A DNA stretch of 44,768 bases from Faecalibacillus faecis (GCF_003024675.1 NZ_PYLP01000018.1:1-44768); one strand, 5' to 3'; shown: positions 1 to 9,181, counted from the stretch's first letter. Numbers and translations: made by a program. Notes: generated from the letters alone by a model not told the origin.

Positions 1-423
1 TCCTTGGAAAGCATATGGTGATGTTCTTGGTTTAAAAGCGCCTCCTCTTAAAAGATTCGCTCCGGCAGCTTTGGCTGCTTTAGCAATTTCAATGACTTGT
101 TCCTTGCTTTCAACAGAACATGGTCCAGCAATGACAGCTAAGTGTCCTCCCCCAATTTTGACACCACCAACATCAATAACTGAATCTTCTGGATGGAAAG
201 CTCTATTTGCAAGTTTGTATGGTTCTGAAACATGCATGACTTTTTCTACAGCTGGATCAACTTCAATGGATTCTGGATCTACTTTTGTGGTATCGCCAAT
301 AATTCCAATAACTGATTGTGTTGCCCCATTTACAACATTCACTCTTAATCCTAATTTTTCTACTGATTCTGATACTTTTTCTACATCTTCTTTAGATGCT
401 GTTGATTTCATTACAATAATCAT
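1..423 (-). CDS. aroF: 3-deoxy-7-phosphoheptulonate (DAHP) synthase, AroF type, 3' end outside window
   Basis: First enzyme of the shikimate pathway, condensing phosphoenolpyruvate and erythrose-4-phosphate in the cytosol. The 141 visible codons run off the left edge. Residues 1-70 resemble the small ferredoxin-like regulatory domain of the AroF/AroA(beta) class. The barrel then begins with AGPCSVES (99-106) and a [11 protein letters not shown] segment (about 127-137), both signatures of this family. The start is the ATG at 423, preceded by AAGGGG. It lies directly behind a T-box leader, so expression should rise when a charged tRNA, probably tRNA-Phe, is scarce. Identity is firm; the missing C-terminal part prevents checking for a fused chorismate mutase. 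Confidence 0.93.
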   Translation of the reverse strand, partial: MIIVMKSTASKEDVEKVSESVEKLGLRVNVVNGATQSVIGIIGDTTKVDPESIEVDPAVEKVMHVSEPYKLANRAFHPEDSVIDVGGVKIGGGHLAVIAGPCSVESKEQVIEIAKAAKAAGANLLRGGAFKPRTSPYAFQG

Positions 424-461
424 TTTTCTTTTCCCCTTTTTTCTTATTCCTTGATATAAAT

Positions 462-735
462 AAAAAAACTCTCATCCCTAAAGGACGAGAGCTATCGCTT
501 CGTGATACCACCTTTGTTCATTAATATATTACTATATTAATCTCATTGAGTACAATCATACTCTTCCACGTTAACGGGTGTAACCGGAGATGCCTACTTA
601 AAAACTGTTCAACACTCTACTCCAAGACGAATTCAACAAAAACATTTATTTTCCTTTTCACCAACCAGGAAATCTCTACGCTAAAGGTTAATGCCTACTC
701 TTTCTTTTCACAGTATTTATATCAAATGTAAACTT
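462..735 (-). promoter_or_regulatory. T-box leader (tRNA-sensing riboswitch) for aroF
   Basis: On the minus strand the canonical T-box AACAAAGGTGGTATCACG lies at 518-501. It is followed by a terminator hairpin (469-491) with a T tract at 462-468, the usual antiterminator/terminator pair. Upstream, Stem I parts can be read: GAGTAG near its start, an AGAGA bulge, and GGTTGGTGAAAAGG. The specifier region reads GAATTCG at 634-628, so the codon is most simply TTC (631-629), Phe. That fits feedback on the first aromatic-pathway enzyme. The T-box call is firm; the specifier choice is inference from position and the following purine. Confidence 0.93.
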
Positions 736-764
736 ATTGTATACAAATTCATTTTCACTGTCAA
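736..764 (-). promoter_or_regulatory. Sigma-A promoter of the aroF T-box leader
   Basis: A consensus -35 TTGACA (764-759) and -10 TACAAT (741-736) are separated by 17 bp, just upstream of the T-box leader. Confidence 0.85.
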
Positions 765-798
765 CTCTTTGTATTTATTTTATTTAAAAAATAATAAA

Positions 799-2703
799 TT
801 ATTTTTCTCCTAACATAATCACAATCGTATCTCCTTCTTCAACATATTCTCCCTTTCGAGGAAGTTGATCAATAACAACACTTCCTTTTCCTTCAAATTG
901 AAAACGCAAAGAAATGTTTTGAACTTCTTTTCTTTGTTTACCAATATAATTTTCAACTTTAATAGTCTTTTTATCCATCACTGAAAATGATTTTTGTCTT
1001 TGTGATTTTACTTTCTTCACATTTAAAGCTGGTAAAATATCTAACAACATCTTTCTTGCAATCGGTGCTACCGTTGTTCCCCCATATTGAATACAGTTTT
1101 TAGGATTGTCCATCGCAATATATAAAACAATTTGTGGATCATCTATTGGAGCAATGCCGACAAAAGAAAGAATATAGCCTCCACCAACATAACTTCCATT
1201 GACAGCTTTTTGAGCTGTTCCTGTTTTTCCCCCAATTCGATAACCATCAATATAAACATTTCTTCCTCCACCATCAGTAACAACACTTTCTAAAGCATCT
1301 CTTACTTTTTTGGCTGTTTCTTCTTTAATGACTTGTCTTTTTACTTTTCTTTTTGCTTGATAAATAATTTCATTATTATTGTTACGCACTTCTTTTAAAA
1401 TATGAGGTTGTAAAAGATAACCTCCATTAACACAAGCAGAAATTGCACTCACGAGTTGTAAAGGTGTCACAGAAATACCTTGTCCAAAGGCAACTGTAGC
1501 TTGTTCAAGTTCATGGAAATTTTTATAGTCAAACATGATTCCACAGGATTCCCCTGGCAAATCAACTCCTGTTTTTTGTGTTAAACCAAATTTTTTTACA
1601 TAATTATAAATTCTTTTTTTTCCAAGACGACGCCCAATTTCAACAAAGCCGGGATTGGATGAATTTTGGAGTACTTCACGAAAGGTTTGTAAACCGTGTC
1701 CTCCTTTTTTCCATGATTTAATGCGAGCTCCTGAAACATATTCATACCCTTGATCAAAATACGTATCTTTATCCATATCAAAGAGATTTTCATTAAGTGC
1801 ACTAGAAAAAGTAATAATTTTAAAAGTGGAACCTGGTTCATAGGTTTTCCAAATAGGAATGTTTTGATTATAAATGGAAGAATCTTCGTTTTTATAATCA
1901 TTAGGATTGAAATCAGGTTTACTAGACATTCCTAGAATTTCTCCATTTTGAGGATTCATTGCTAGAGCCCAAATACCATCAGGATGGTAAATATCATAGG
2001 CATTGTTGAGTTCTCTTTCAATAACATCCTGAACTTTTTTATCGATTGTAAGGGATAAATTCATTCCTGAAAGACTTGCACTGTAATGGCTTGGATACAT
2101 TTTTAAATTATGGCTTTTTGCATCCATATAATAATCAATCGAACCATTTTTTCCTTTTAAATAGCGATCATATTCTAACTCTAATCCAAGTAATCCTTGA
2201 TTATCAATACCAACAAAACCTAAACAATGACTCAAATACTGATTTAAAGGATAATATCGTTTGGTATCTTTGATTAAATAGACTCCTGATAAATTTAAAC
2301 GTTGGATGCGTAATGCTTTTTCATCATCTAATTGTCTTCCCTCAGGAGATATTCTTTGAATCGATACCTTTTTATTTAATTTTTCTTCTAAAGACTTGGC
2401 ATCTACTTGAAGAATTTTAGATAAAGAAATCGCGGTTGTGGCTTTATCTTGAATTTGACTAGGTACGACAACTAATGATGCTGTCGTTAAGTCTGTTGCA
2501 AGTATATTTCCACTACAATCATAGATTTTCCCACGATTAGCTTGTACAGGAAATGATCTTTGCCAAGATTCTAAGGCTTTATCATAAATCGTTTTACGAT
2601 CGATGATTTGTATATATCCTACTTTAAAAATAAGAGCTAGACTTAACAGAACAATAAAGAGTTTAACCATTTTTATTTTTTTAATCGTTTGTTCAAATAA
2701 CAT
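799..2703 (-). CDS. Class B penicillin-binding protein with PASTA domain (SpoVD/FtsI-like)
   Basis: Transpeptidase that cross-links peptidoglycan outside the membrane. The protein has 634 residues: one N-terminal membrane segment (about 12-34), a PBP dimerisation domain, then the transpeptidase domain. The active-site motifs are SxxK = STFK (S292, K295), SxN = SSN (348-350) and KTG (493-495). One PASTA domain closes the C-terminus (about 578-634). Second of two tandem class B PBPs in the dcw cluster, like the pbpB-spoVD pair of Bacillus, so a sporulation-specific SpoVD role is plausible but unproven. A terminator hairpin lies between the two PBP genes. The ATG start is preceded by AAGGGTGAG. 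Confidence 0.9.
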   Translation of the reverse strand: MLFEQTIKKIKMVKLFIVLLSLALIFKVGYIQIIDRKTIYDKALESWQRSFPVQANRGKIYDCSGNILATDLTTASLVVVPSQIQDKATTAISLSKILQVDAKSLEEKLNKKVSIQRISPEGRQLDDEKALRIQRLNLSGVYLIKDTKRYYPLNQYLSHCLGFVGIDNQGLLGLELEYDRYLKGKNGSIDYYMDAKSHNLKMYPSHYSASLSGMNLSLTIDKKVQDVIERELNNAYDIYHPDGIWALAMNPQNGEILGMSSKPDFNPNDYKNEDSSIYNQNIPIWKTYEPGSTFKIITFSSALNENLFDMDKDTYFDQGYEYVSGARIKSWKKGGHGLQTFREVLQNSSNPGFVEIGRRLGKKRIYNYVKKFGLTQKTGVDLPGESCGIMFDYKNFHELEQATVAFGQGISVTPLQLVSAISACVNGGYLLQPHILKEVRNNNNEIIYQAKRKVKRQVIKEETAKKVRDALESVVTDGGGRNVYIDGYRIGGKTGTAQKAVNGSYVGGGYILSFVGIAPIDDPQIVLYIAMDNPKNCIQYGGTTVAPIARKMLLDILPALNVKKVKSQRQKSFSVMDKKTIKVENYIGKQRKEVQNISLRFQFEGKGSVVIDQLPRKGEYVEEGDTIVIMLGEK

Positions 2704-2722
2704 AGTCTCACCCTTATAAAAT

Positions 2723-2749
2723 ATGAAAAAAAGGGCATTTTATGCCCTT
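2723..2749 (-). terminator. Intrinsic terminator between the two PBP genes
   Basis: On the minus strand AAGGGCAT-AAA-ATGCCCTT (2731-2749) is followed by a T run. The stem overlaps the stop codon of the upstream PBP, so it would block or weaken read-through into the second PBP. Confidence 0.8.
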
Positions 2750-4898
2750 AGGATAAGGTGATCGATAAACTATCACCTTTATGAATCACTTGATTGGCTT
2801 CGATACTTTGTGAAGTAACATGCCCACTTGTTCCTTCAATTACTAATTGAATTTCTGCCAAGGAAGCATAGGTTTGTACCTCTTTTTTAGACCAACCCGT
2901 TAAATCAGGAAGCGTAATATCTGTTCCTTCTGTTTTAATAAATATTTTATCCCCACTTGTCACTTTACTTCTTGCTAGTGGATATTGTTCAATGACACTA
3001 CCACCATTACCAATAACTTGTACATTTAATGATTTTGATTCAAGTTTTGATTTTACATAATTGACAGATTGATTTGTATAGGAATCTAAAGTATAACTTT
3101 CATCAACTGTTTTTTCATCTGGCGCATTATATTGATTAACTACTTGTAAAGCACTTGTCATTGTTTGTTTGACAATATTGGGCATATATTGGGCATAAGA
3201 ATCACCTGATTTAAAGGTAATAAACATCACAACTTGAGGATCTTCATAAGGCGCAAGTCCAACAAAAGAGTGCATATAGACCGAAGTACTATATCCGCCG
3301 TTTTCAACAACTTGCCCTGTCCCCGTTTTACCAATCATACGAACACCATTATCTAATCGATAATTTTTACCTGTTCCTTGTTGATCTTCGATAACACCTA
3401 ACATCAAATCTCTTACTTCTTTGACCGTATTTTCTGAAAAGATTTGTTTAGAATATTGTGTTGTTGCTTGGTACGTTACTTTATTGGTATCAGGATCAAC
3501 GATTTTTTCAACAACATGAGGTTGAACAGTTTTTCCCCCATTGCCAAAAACACTATAAGCTTTTAATAGTTGATAAGGGGTTACTGTAGACCCTTGTCCA
3601 AATCCAGTAGTAAGGTATTCCAGCTTTCCTGCACTACTACGCGTATACGCATTAATAGAAGAAGAACATGCAAGTCCATCCATGGTATCTCCTTGGAAGA
3701 AACCTAAATCATTGAGTTTTTCAGTTAACACTTCTTTAGTAACATATCCTTTATCTAATAAATTACAAATAGCCACGTTACTTGAATGATAAAGTCCTTG
3801 ATCATAAGTAATCGAACCCCATCCTTGACCATGATTATGGTCTTTAATCGTTGCAACAAGTTTATTTCCATAATAAACATTATACATTCCTGAATTATAG
3901 TAAGCATTATGATCATATTTACCTTCTTCAATCGAATCTGCATAAATAAAAGGTTTGAAAACAGAACCACATTCAATCGTTCCTTCTAAAAAGTAATTAT
4001 TGAATGTCGAAATATTTCTTTCATTAGGATTAAATGAAGGATAAGTTGACATTGCTAGTATTCTTCCTGTTTTAATTTCCATAACACCCGCTGTAACCAC
4101 TTGTGCTCCGCTTTCATTGTAAGCATTTGACATCAAATAATCGAGGTCTCTTTGTAAACCACTGTCAATCGTTAAATAAATATCTTGTCCATTCGTTGGG
4201 TCTTTTTCTCTTAACGTTCCATCTACTAAAGCATAGCCATTAGCATCTGTTTGATATACCTTGTATCCATTTTTTCCTTTAAGTGTTTTATCATAAGAAA
4301 GTTCAAGTCCCATTTCACCAACCATCTTTTTAATACTTTGGTCTTCATAGCTTTTTGCATAACCAACAATATAACTACAAAAATCACCTAATGGATAGTA
4401 ACGTGAATTTGATTCACTGAATTCAATTCCTGATAAATTCAAATCTTCGATTTGTTTTTTAATCGAAGCCGAGAGATTATTTCCTTGACTTCCTAATTCT
4501 ACTTGGTATCTTCCTGCATCTTTGGCACTTTGAAGTTTTGTCGTAAGTTCGTTTTCATCCATTCCTAAAATAGGAGCCAATTTACTTGCTGTTTTACTAA
4601 TATTTTTAACATAAGCAAGTTTTTCCCCATATCCTGTACGATTTGAAGATAAAACGAGAATAATTTTATATTTTTTTACATTGACCGCCACTTTTTCTTG
4701 ATCACTGGTATAAATTTGTCCTCTTTGAGCATATTCAACAGCTTCTTTTTTACTTCTATTTCTCGCAAATTCAGCAATATTTTCACCACTGATCAAATGT
4801 TTTCCTGTCGCACCTAAAAATACAATATTAACAACAAGAGCAAAAATAATAATAGCAAAGACAACAGCTGTTATCTTTGCGCTTTTTGATTTCTTCAT
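2748..4898 (-). CDS. ftsI: Division class B penicillin-binding protein (FtsI/PBP2x-like) with PASTA domains
   Basis: Septal peptidoglycan transpeptidase expected to work with FtsL. It has 716 residues: a membrane segment at about 9-30, a dimerisation domain, and a transpeptidase domain with SxxK = SVFK (S312, K315), SxN = SSN (372-374) and KTG (524-526). The C-terminal 120 or so residues carry two PASTA-like repeats, as in PBP2x. The start ATG overlaps the ftsL stop codon by one base (TAATG), indicating translational coupling. The position mraZ-rsmH-ftsL-PBP matches the conserved division cluster. ftsI (pbpB in Bacillus) is assigned by context and domain order. Confidence 0.93.
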   Translation of the reverse strand: MKKSKSAKITAVVFAIIIFALVVNIVFLGATGKHLISGENIAEFARNRSKKEAVEYAQRGQIYTSDQEKVAVNVKKYKIILVLSSNRTGYGEKLAYVKNISKTASKLAPILGMDENELTTKLQSAKDAGRYQVELGSQGNNLSASIKKQIEDLNLSGIEFSESNSRYYPLGDFCSYIVGYAKSYEDQSIKKMVGEMGLELSYDKTLKGKNGYKVYQTDANGYALVDGTLREKDPTNGQDIYLTIDSGLQRDLDYLMSNAYNESGAQVVTAGVMEIKTGRILAMSTYPSFNPNERNISTFNNYFLEGTIECGSVFKPFIYADSIEEGKYDHNAYYNSGMYNVYYGNKLVATIKDHNHGQGWGSITYDQGLYHSSNVAICNLLDKGYVTKEVLTEKLNDLGFFQGDTMDGLACSSSINAYTRSSAGKLEYLTTGFGQGSTVTPYQLLKAYSVFGNGGKTVQPHVVEKIVDPDTNKVTYQATTQYSKQIFSENTVKEVRDLMLGVIEDQQGTGKNYRLDNGVRMIGKTGTGQVVENGGYSTSVYMHSFVGLAPYEDPQVVMFITFKSGDSYAQYMPNIVKQTMTSALQVVNQYNAPDEKTVDESYTLDSYTNQSVNYVKSKLESKSLNVQVIGNGGSVIEQYPLARSKVTSGDKIFIKTEGTDITLPDLTGWSKKEVQTYASLAEIQLVIEGTSGHVTSQSIEANQVIHKGDSLSITLS

Positions 4899-5188
4899 TA
4901 TTCTTGAACTCCTGCTGTTGAAGCAGTTGCATCATTTTGATAAGTATATCCTTTAGATGTAGTTACTTCGGCAACTCTATTAAATGAAACAAGTTCTTGT
5001 TTTTGCATTTGTAAGCTATCAATATCTGATTCAACTGTATTGATTTCATTTTGTAACTTTTGAATTGTGCGGTTATAAGAAGATTCAACAGACTTAACCA
5101 TAATAATTCCAAAGACAAAAATAACTGTTGTAATAATTAAAAATGTTTGTGCAAATGATTCAAAACCTGTTTTTCTTCTTTTTTTCAT
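4898..5188 (-). CDS. ftsL: Cell division protein FtsL-like
   Basis: Small bitopic membrane protein (96 residues) of the divisome. It has a basic cytoplasmic start, a membrane segment at about 12-31 and an extracytoplasmic coiled coil (about 35-72, with spaced hydrophobic residues) typical of FtsL/DivIC proteins. Sequence conservation in this family is very low, so the call rests on topology, length and position between rsmH and the PBP gene. Its ATG overlaps the rsmH stop by four bases (ATGA) and is preceded by GAGAGGG. Confidence 0.85.
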   Translation of the reverse strand: MKKRRKTGFESFAQTFLIITTVIFVFGIIMVKSVESSYNRTIQKLQNEINTVESDIDSLQMQKQELVSFNRVAEVTTSKGYTYQNDATASTAGVQE

Positions 5189-6120
5189 ACTCTGACCCTC
5201 TCTATTACTCTTAATTTAGCGGAATGAGAACGATGGTTCTCATTTAATTCTTCTTCTGTTGCGATAATTGGTTTTTTATTGATGAGTTTAAATTTTGGTT
5301 GCATTCCTTCAGGAATAACAGGTAATCCTTTAGGTACATCCTTTAATTTAGAAACCTCATTAAAAGTATATTTACATATTTTATCTTCCAAACTATGGAA
5401 GGTAATAACAGCAATACGCCCATTTATATTTAATAAATCTAAAGCATCTTTTAAAGCTATGTCAAAGACATTTAATTCATCATTAACGGCAATTCTTAAT
5501 GCTTGAAAAGTTCTTTTAGCGGGATGTCCACCTTTTCTTCTAGCATAGGCAGGAATCGCACTTTTAACAATTTCTACCAATTGGAAAGTTGTATCAATCG
5601 GTTGAATTTCACGTTCTTTTTCAATTCTTCTAGCAATTTGTTTCGCAAATTTTTCATCGGCATACTTATATAATATTTCTACAAGTTGTTCGTAACTATA
5701 ATGATTGACAATTTCATGGGCATCTAAAGAAGATGATTGATCCATACGCATATCTAATCTGGCATCATAGTTATAACTAAAGCCACGCTCTGCATTATCA
5801 AATTGTGGTGAAGAAACCCCTAAGTCAAAAAGAATCCCATCAACATGTTCCACACCACGTTGATTAAGTTCTGCTTTAATATTTTTGAAATTTGATTGAA
5901 TAATGGTAAATTGATTTCCAATAGTTTCTAATCTTTGTCTTGCTGCTTGAATCGCATTTTCATCTTGATCAAAACAATACAAATGTCCAGTTGTCAGTTG
6001 TTTTAAAATCAAGCTTGAGTGTCCTGCTCCACCAAGTGTACAATCGACATAAATACCATCGGATTTCACATTCAAACCTTCTACTGCTTCATTTAATAAA
6101 ACTGTCACATGGTTGAACAT
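5185..6120 (-). CDS. rsmH: 16S rRNA (cytosine-1402-N4) methyltransferase
   Basis: SAM-dependent methylation of C1402 in the ribosomal decoding centre. The N-terminus [13 protein letters not shown] and the SAM motif [10 protein letters not shown] identify the family. Further markers are [19 protein letters not shown], the [20 protein letters not shown] segment and a late ITFHSLED. The start is the ATG at 6120, because GGAGGA lies about six bases before it; a longer reading from 6147 would cross that ribosome binding site. The resulting 311 residues match the usual length. It follows mraZ in the division operon, as in most bacteria. Confidence 0.97.
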   Translation of the reverse strand: MFNHVTVLLNEAVEGLNVKSDGIYVDCTLGGAGHSSLILKQLTTGHLYCFDQDENAIQAARQRLETIGNQFTIIQSNFKNIKAELNQRGVEHVDGILFDLGVSSPQFDNAERGFSYNYDARLDMRMDQSSSLDAHEIVNHYSYEQLVEILYKYADEKFAKQIARRIEKEREIQPIDTTFQLVEIVKSAIPAYARRKGGHPAKRTFQALRIAVNDELNVFDIALKDALDLLNINGRIAVITFHSLEDKICKYTFNEVSKLKDVPKGLPVIPEGMQPKFKLINKKPIIATEEELNENHRSHSAKLRVIERVRV

Positions 6121-6130
6121 ACTTTTCCTC

Positions 6131-6562
6131 CTATAAACTAAAGTCATCTAATGATTCTAAAATATCATCATAACCATCTTGATTATCGTTATAATATTGA
6201 TCCCATTTTTCTTGTGACCAGATTTCACCATGATTTCCAGCACCAATAATGACACATTCTTTTTCAAGTCCAGCAAGTGTACGTAGGTTTGTGGGTATAT
6301 TAATTCTTCCTAACTTATCAAATTCACACTCACTGGCACTAGAAATGGTAAAACGGATGGCTTTACGCACTTCTTTTTTGTTTGAAGGAAGTGCTAAAAG
6401 CTTTTGGCAAAAAGGTTCCCATTCTTCTTTGGTATAAAAAGCAAGGCATCCATCGAATCCACGAGCAACAAAAATAGAGCCTTGACATTGATTTCTAATC
6501 TTTGATGGAATTGTAAGACGTCCTTTGGCATCAATAGAGTGCCTAAACTCACCCATGAACAT
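6131..6562 (-). CDS. mraZ: Transcriptional regulator MraZ
   Basis: AbrB-fold DNA-binding protein that represses its own division operon. Both copies of the MraZ half-domain are visible, each with a DxKGR/DKLGR core (residues 12-16 and about 82-86). The start is the ATG at 6562, giving MFMGEF and 143 residues, the family length; GGGTG sits six bases upstream. A GTG nine bases earlier has no Shine-Dalgarno of its own. The upstream region holds an array of AAAGTG repeats suited to autorepression. First gene of the rsmH-ftsL-PBP operon. Confidence 0.96.
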   Translation of the reverse strand: MFMGEFRHSIDAKGRLTIPSKIRNQCQGSIFVARGFDGCLAFYTKEEWEPFCQKLLALPSNKKEVRKAIRFTISSASECEFDKLGRINIPTNLRTLAGLEKECVIIGAGNHGEIWSQEKWDQYYNDNQDGYDDILESLDDFSL

Positions 6563-6572
6563 ATTCTTCACC

Positions 6573-6646
6573 CACTTTTTAACACTTTTATATCCTTTTT
6601 TACCACTTTATACCACCATTATATACTCTTTATATCTATTATTCAA
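6573..6646 (-). promoter_or_regulatory. mraZ operon promoter with MraZ-box array
   Basis: On the minus strand a -35 TTGAAT (6646-6641) and -10 TATAAT (6623-6618) are spaced by 17 bp. Downstream lie three AAAGTG copies (minus strand), at 6609-6604, 6588-6583 and 6578-6573. A degenerate AAAAGG (6599-6594) fills the gap, and ATGGTG (6619-6614) continues the series. Start-to-start distances are about 10-11 bp, the helical phasing expected for MraZ binding boxes. The repeats fall from the -10 into the leader. Confidence 0.82.
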
Positions 6647-6700
6647 TAAACGAATGTGAATAAATCATGGGAAATGTTCACAAAATGTGGATAAAGTCAT

Positions 6701-6754
6701 AAAAAAAAGAGGACCTTCGTCCTCTAAAAACAAAAAAATCACCTAAACGGTGAT
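6701..6754 (-). terminator. Tandem terminators after rpmF
   Basis: Two minus-strand hairpins, ATCACC-GTTTA-GGTGAT (6738-6754) and AGAGGAC-GAAG-GTCCTCT (6708-6725), are each followed by seven or eight T. They isolate the abundant rpmF transcript from the mraZ promoter. Confidence 0.88.
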
Positions 6755-6758
6755 CTTC

Positions 6759-6926
6759 TTATAAAACTTTTTTACCTTTGTAAGTTCCACAATGTTTACA
6801 AACTCTATGAGACATTTTGTATTCTCCACATTCTGGACATACAACTAAAGTTGGTGCAGATAATTTATCATGTGTTCTTCTTTTATTTCTTCTTGTACTA
6901 GAAACTCTTCTAAATGGTACTGCCAT
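6759..6926 (-). CDS. rpmF: 50S ribosomal protein L32 (zinc-ribbon form)
   Basis: 55-residue ribosomal protein of the large subunit. [13 protein letters not shown] at the start is the L32 signature. Two CxxC pairs (C30/C33 and C43/C46) form a zinc ribbon, so this is the zinc-dependent rather than the cysteine-free paralogue. The ATG at 6926 is preceded by GGAGG. It follows the yceD homologue by 12 bp, the classic yceD-rpmF pair, and ends in two strong terminators. Confidence 0.97.
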   Translation of the reverse strand: MAVPFRRVSSTRRNKRRTHDKLSAPTLVVCPECGEYKMSHRVCKHCGTYKGKKVL

Positions 6927-6938
6927 CTTTATATCCTC

Positions 6939-7439
6939 CTATTGTTTAAAATAATCTTTCAATTTTGCTAACCTTGGATCAATGTATTCCTCATCTCGAT
7001 CTTCTTGACCGTCGAGTATTTTCCAACCTTTACCTGATTCCTTGATGTTAGCGTCATCTTTTACGACCCTCATTGGCACTTCTAACATAATGTTTGAAAA
7101 TACAACTGGTGTAAAATCAACCACATCTTTTTTTGCTTCATGAACGTCTTCAAGCGGATCAGGTTTTTCAAAAGAAAATACTTCCGTCGAATCGATATCA
7201 AATGGATAATCAACATCTTCCAACGTTAACGCACATGGAAGAATCATTGTTCCTTTAATATTTAAATCAACATATAATCGTTTATCTCTTGTATCAAGAT
7301 TCCCGGTACCTGAAACGATGACATCTTTAAGACCATTAATATGGGCATACTTTTCAAACATTTCACTAGGAAAAGTTATTTCTTCTTCAAAATCAAATGT
7401 TCCTTTGTGTTTAATAATCCACTGTAAGCTATACTTCAT
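6939..7439 (-). CDS. yceD: DUF177/YceD-like protein, rpmF partner
   Basis: 166 residues. The central GTGNLDTRDKRLYVDLNIKGTMILPCALTLEDVDYPF stretch, cited here only by its span (about 44-80), fits the DUF177 family. That family is almost always encoded next to rpmF, and a link to 23S rRNA or large-subunit assembly has been proposed. The cytosolic protein has an acidic C-terminal half. The ATG at 7439 is chosen because GGTG lies six bases upstream; a GTG at 7448 overlaps that site. Identity is supported by context more than by motifs. Confidence 0.87.
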   Translation of the reverse strand: MKYSLQWIIKHKGTFDFEEEITFPSEMFEKYAHINGLKDVIVSGTGNLDTRDKRLYVDLNIKGTMILPCALTLEDVDYPFDIDSTEVFSFEKPDPLEDVHEAKKDVVDFTPVVFSNIMLEVPMRVVKDDANIKESGKGWKILDGQEDRDEEYIDPRLAKLKDYFKQ

Positions 7440-7581
7440 ATTAATCACCTTTCCATAACCGCAAAACCTATTATATAGAAACTCACAACATAAGTCAATC
7501 TAAAAAAGGCTTAAAATCACAATTTTCGCTCTTTTGTGAAGTTCTTTAACATTATAACAAAATCCAAATCTAAATCAACAA

Positions 7582-7824
7582 TTAAATCATTTTTTCTACA
7601 TCATTTAAGACATCTTTATTTTTCATAATCTTTACTAATTTATCTATTTTTCTTTGATCTAATGTTTGATTTGTCACTTTAGCAACTGTTTGAATAAACG
7701 AACGCATATCTTCTTCATTATTTAAATCTTTCTTTTGCAGATCATTTGCAAGTTTAAAAATATCTTCCTTTTTAACATTTGTCTTTTTAGAAACGCGCTC
7801 TACAAGTAAATCTTTATCTTTCAT
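7582..7824 (-). CDS. spoVIF: SpoVIF-like stage VI sporulation protein
   Basis: 80 residues, cytosolic and highly charged. The KKTNVKKEDIFKLANDLQ stretch (14-31), the following DLNNEEDMRSFIQ and the later VAKVTNQ fit the SpoVIF (YjcC) family, a late mother-cell protein needed for spore coat assembly in Bacillus (about 87 residues there). It stands alone between yceD and der with about 130 bp of gene-free AT-rich DNA on its 3' side (7449-7581). A sigma-K-like promoter lies just upstream. Family assignment is from memory of the conserved pattern, hence moderate confidence. Confidence 0.72.
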   Translation of the reverse strand: MKDKDLLVERVSKKTNVKKEDIFKLANDLQKKDLNNEEDMRSFIQTVAKVTNQTLDQRKIDKLVKIMKNKDVLNDVEKMI

Positions 7825-7837
7825 AATATCACCACTG

Positions 7838-7865
7838 TATATTATGAAAGATAATTGAAAACGTT
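7838..7865 (-). promoter_or_regulatory. Possible sigma-K-type promoter of spoVIF
   Basis: Minus-strand CATAATATA (7846-7838) matches the sigma-K -10 pattern CATAnnnTA. AAC (7865-7863) lies 16 bp upstream in the place of the loose -35 AC motif. The start codon follows the -10 by 13 bases, which is short. The low information content of the -35 keeps this tentative. Confidence 0.4.
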
Positions 7866-7889
7866 AAAAAAAGAGATTAATCTCTTTTT
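7866..7889 (-). terminator. Terminator at the end of der
   Basis: A perfect palindrome, AAAAAGAGATT-AATCTCTTTTT (7868-7889), with T tract in the minus direction; it contains the der stop codon. Confidence 0.85.
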
Positions 7890-9181
7890 CTACAAATAAT
7901 ATGAATTGGTGTTCCTTCAAAACCAAACGCTTCTCTTAAACGGTTTTCTAAATAACGTTTATAACTGAAGTGTAAGTATTGAGGATCATTTGCGAATAAG
8001 ACAAATGTTGGTGGACAAATCGCCACTTGGTTGGCATAAAAGATTTTTAATCTTCCTCCATTAAATGTTGTAGTTGGATTCATTAATTGAGCATCCACTA
8101 AAACATCATTTAATACACTTGTTTGTACACGTTTACGTGAGTTTTCATAAGATTCTTGAATCAATGGAAAAATTTGATTCACTCTTTGTCCTGTTTTTGC
8201 GGATGTAAAAACAATACGTGCATAATCAAGATATTTAAATTGTTCATGAATTTCTTTTTCTTTCTTTTGCATTGTTTTTTCATCTTTATCAACAAGATCC
8301 CATTTATTATAAACAATGATAACCCCTTTACCTGCTTCATGAGCATAACCGGCAACATGTTTATCTTGTTCTCTAATTCCTGTTTCACCGTCAATAACAA
8401 CAAGAATGACATCACTTTTTTCAATGGATGTTAAAGCTCTTAAAATTGAATATTTTTCAATATTTTCATAGATTTTTCCTTTTTTTCTCATTCCTGCAGT
8501 ATCAACTACACGATATTTTTGTCCATCTTTAACAAATGGTGTATCGATAGCATCACGTGTTGTTCCTTCTATATTTGAAACAATAACACGTTCTTCTCCT
8601 AAAATTGCATTAGTAAGAGATGATTTTCCAACATTTGGTCGACCAATAATTGAAAAACTAATTTCATCATCATCTGTTTCTTCTTCTTGTAAATCAAGTT
8701 GAGAAATAACTTCATCTAATAAATCCCCAATTCCAATCCCATGAGAACCAGATACTGGAATAGGATCTCCTACACCTAAGGCATAGAATTCATAAATATA
8801 ATCTTTAAATTGATTGTCATCAATTTTATTAACCGCTAAAATAATAGGTTTTCTTGATTTTTGTAAGATACGTGCAACGTATTCATCTTCTTTAGTAATA
8901 CCTTCTCGACCATTAACAACAAAGATAATGATATCTGCTTCTTCAATGGCAATTTCTGCTTGCATCTTAATTTGTGTTGTAAAAGAGGCATTTTCTAATT
9001 CAATACCACCTGTATCAATAATATTAAACTCTTTCGTAAGCCATGATGCTTTGGCGTAAATACGATCACGTGTTACCCCAGCAACATCTTCGACAATAGA
9101 AATTCTTTCTCCAACAATTCGGTTAAAAATTGTTGATTTACCAACATTGGCACGACCAACAATAGCAACAACACCTGCCAT
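7877..9181 (-). CDS. der: Ribosome-assembly GTPase Der (EngA)
   Basis: Essential GTPase for 50S subunit maturation. It has two tandem GTPase domains with P-loops GRANVGKS (9-16) and GRPNVGKS (about residue 182). Matching DTGG and DTAG switch motifs are present, and both NKxD motifs (NKID, NKWD). A C-terminal KH-like domain ends in [15 protein letters not shown]. 434 residues is the family length. One base separates it from cmk upstream, the usual cmk-der neighbourhood; a terminator overlaps the stop. Confidence 0.97.
   Translation of the reverse strand: MAGVVAIVGRANVGKSTIFNRIVGERISIVEDVAGVTRDRIYAKASWLTKEFNIIDTGGIELENASFTTQIKMQAEIAIEEADIIIFVVNGREGITKEDEYVARILQKSRKPIILAVNKIDDNQFKDYIYEFYALGVGDPIPVSGSHGIGIGDLLDEVISQLDLQEEETDDDEISFSIIGRPNVGKSSLTNAILGEERVIVSNIEGTTRDAIDTPFVKDGQKYRVVDTAGMRKKGKIYENIEKYSILRALTSIEKSDVILVVIDGETGIREQDKHVAGYAHEAGKGVIIVYNKWDLVDKDEKTMQKKEKEIHEQFKYLDYARIVFTSAKTGQRVNQIFPLIQESYENSRKRVQTSVLNDVLVDAQLMNPTTTFNGGRLKIFYANQVAICPPTFVLFANDPQYLHFSYKRYLENRLREAFGFEGTPIHIICRKRD

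Noticed and set aside
71-454. Plus-strand reading frame of 127 codons at the left edge
   Set aside because: It is the antisense of aroF, whose motifs are clear; no ribosome site.
546-731. Plus-strand 61-codon frame
   Set aside because: Lies entirely antisense to the T-box leader, which explains the sequence.
7501-7560. CACAA/TTGTG inverted repeat after spoVIF as terminator
   Set aside because: Arms of five bases with an 11-base loop and no T run; too weak.
8156-8434. Opposed frames of 81-92 codons within der (both strands)
   Set aside because: Shadows of the der coding sequence.
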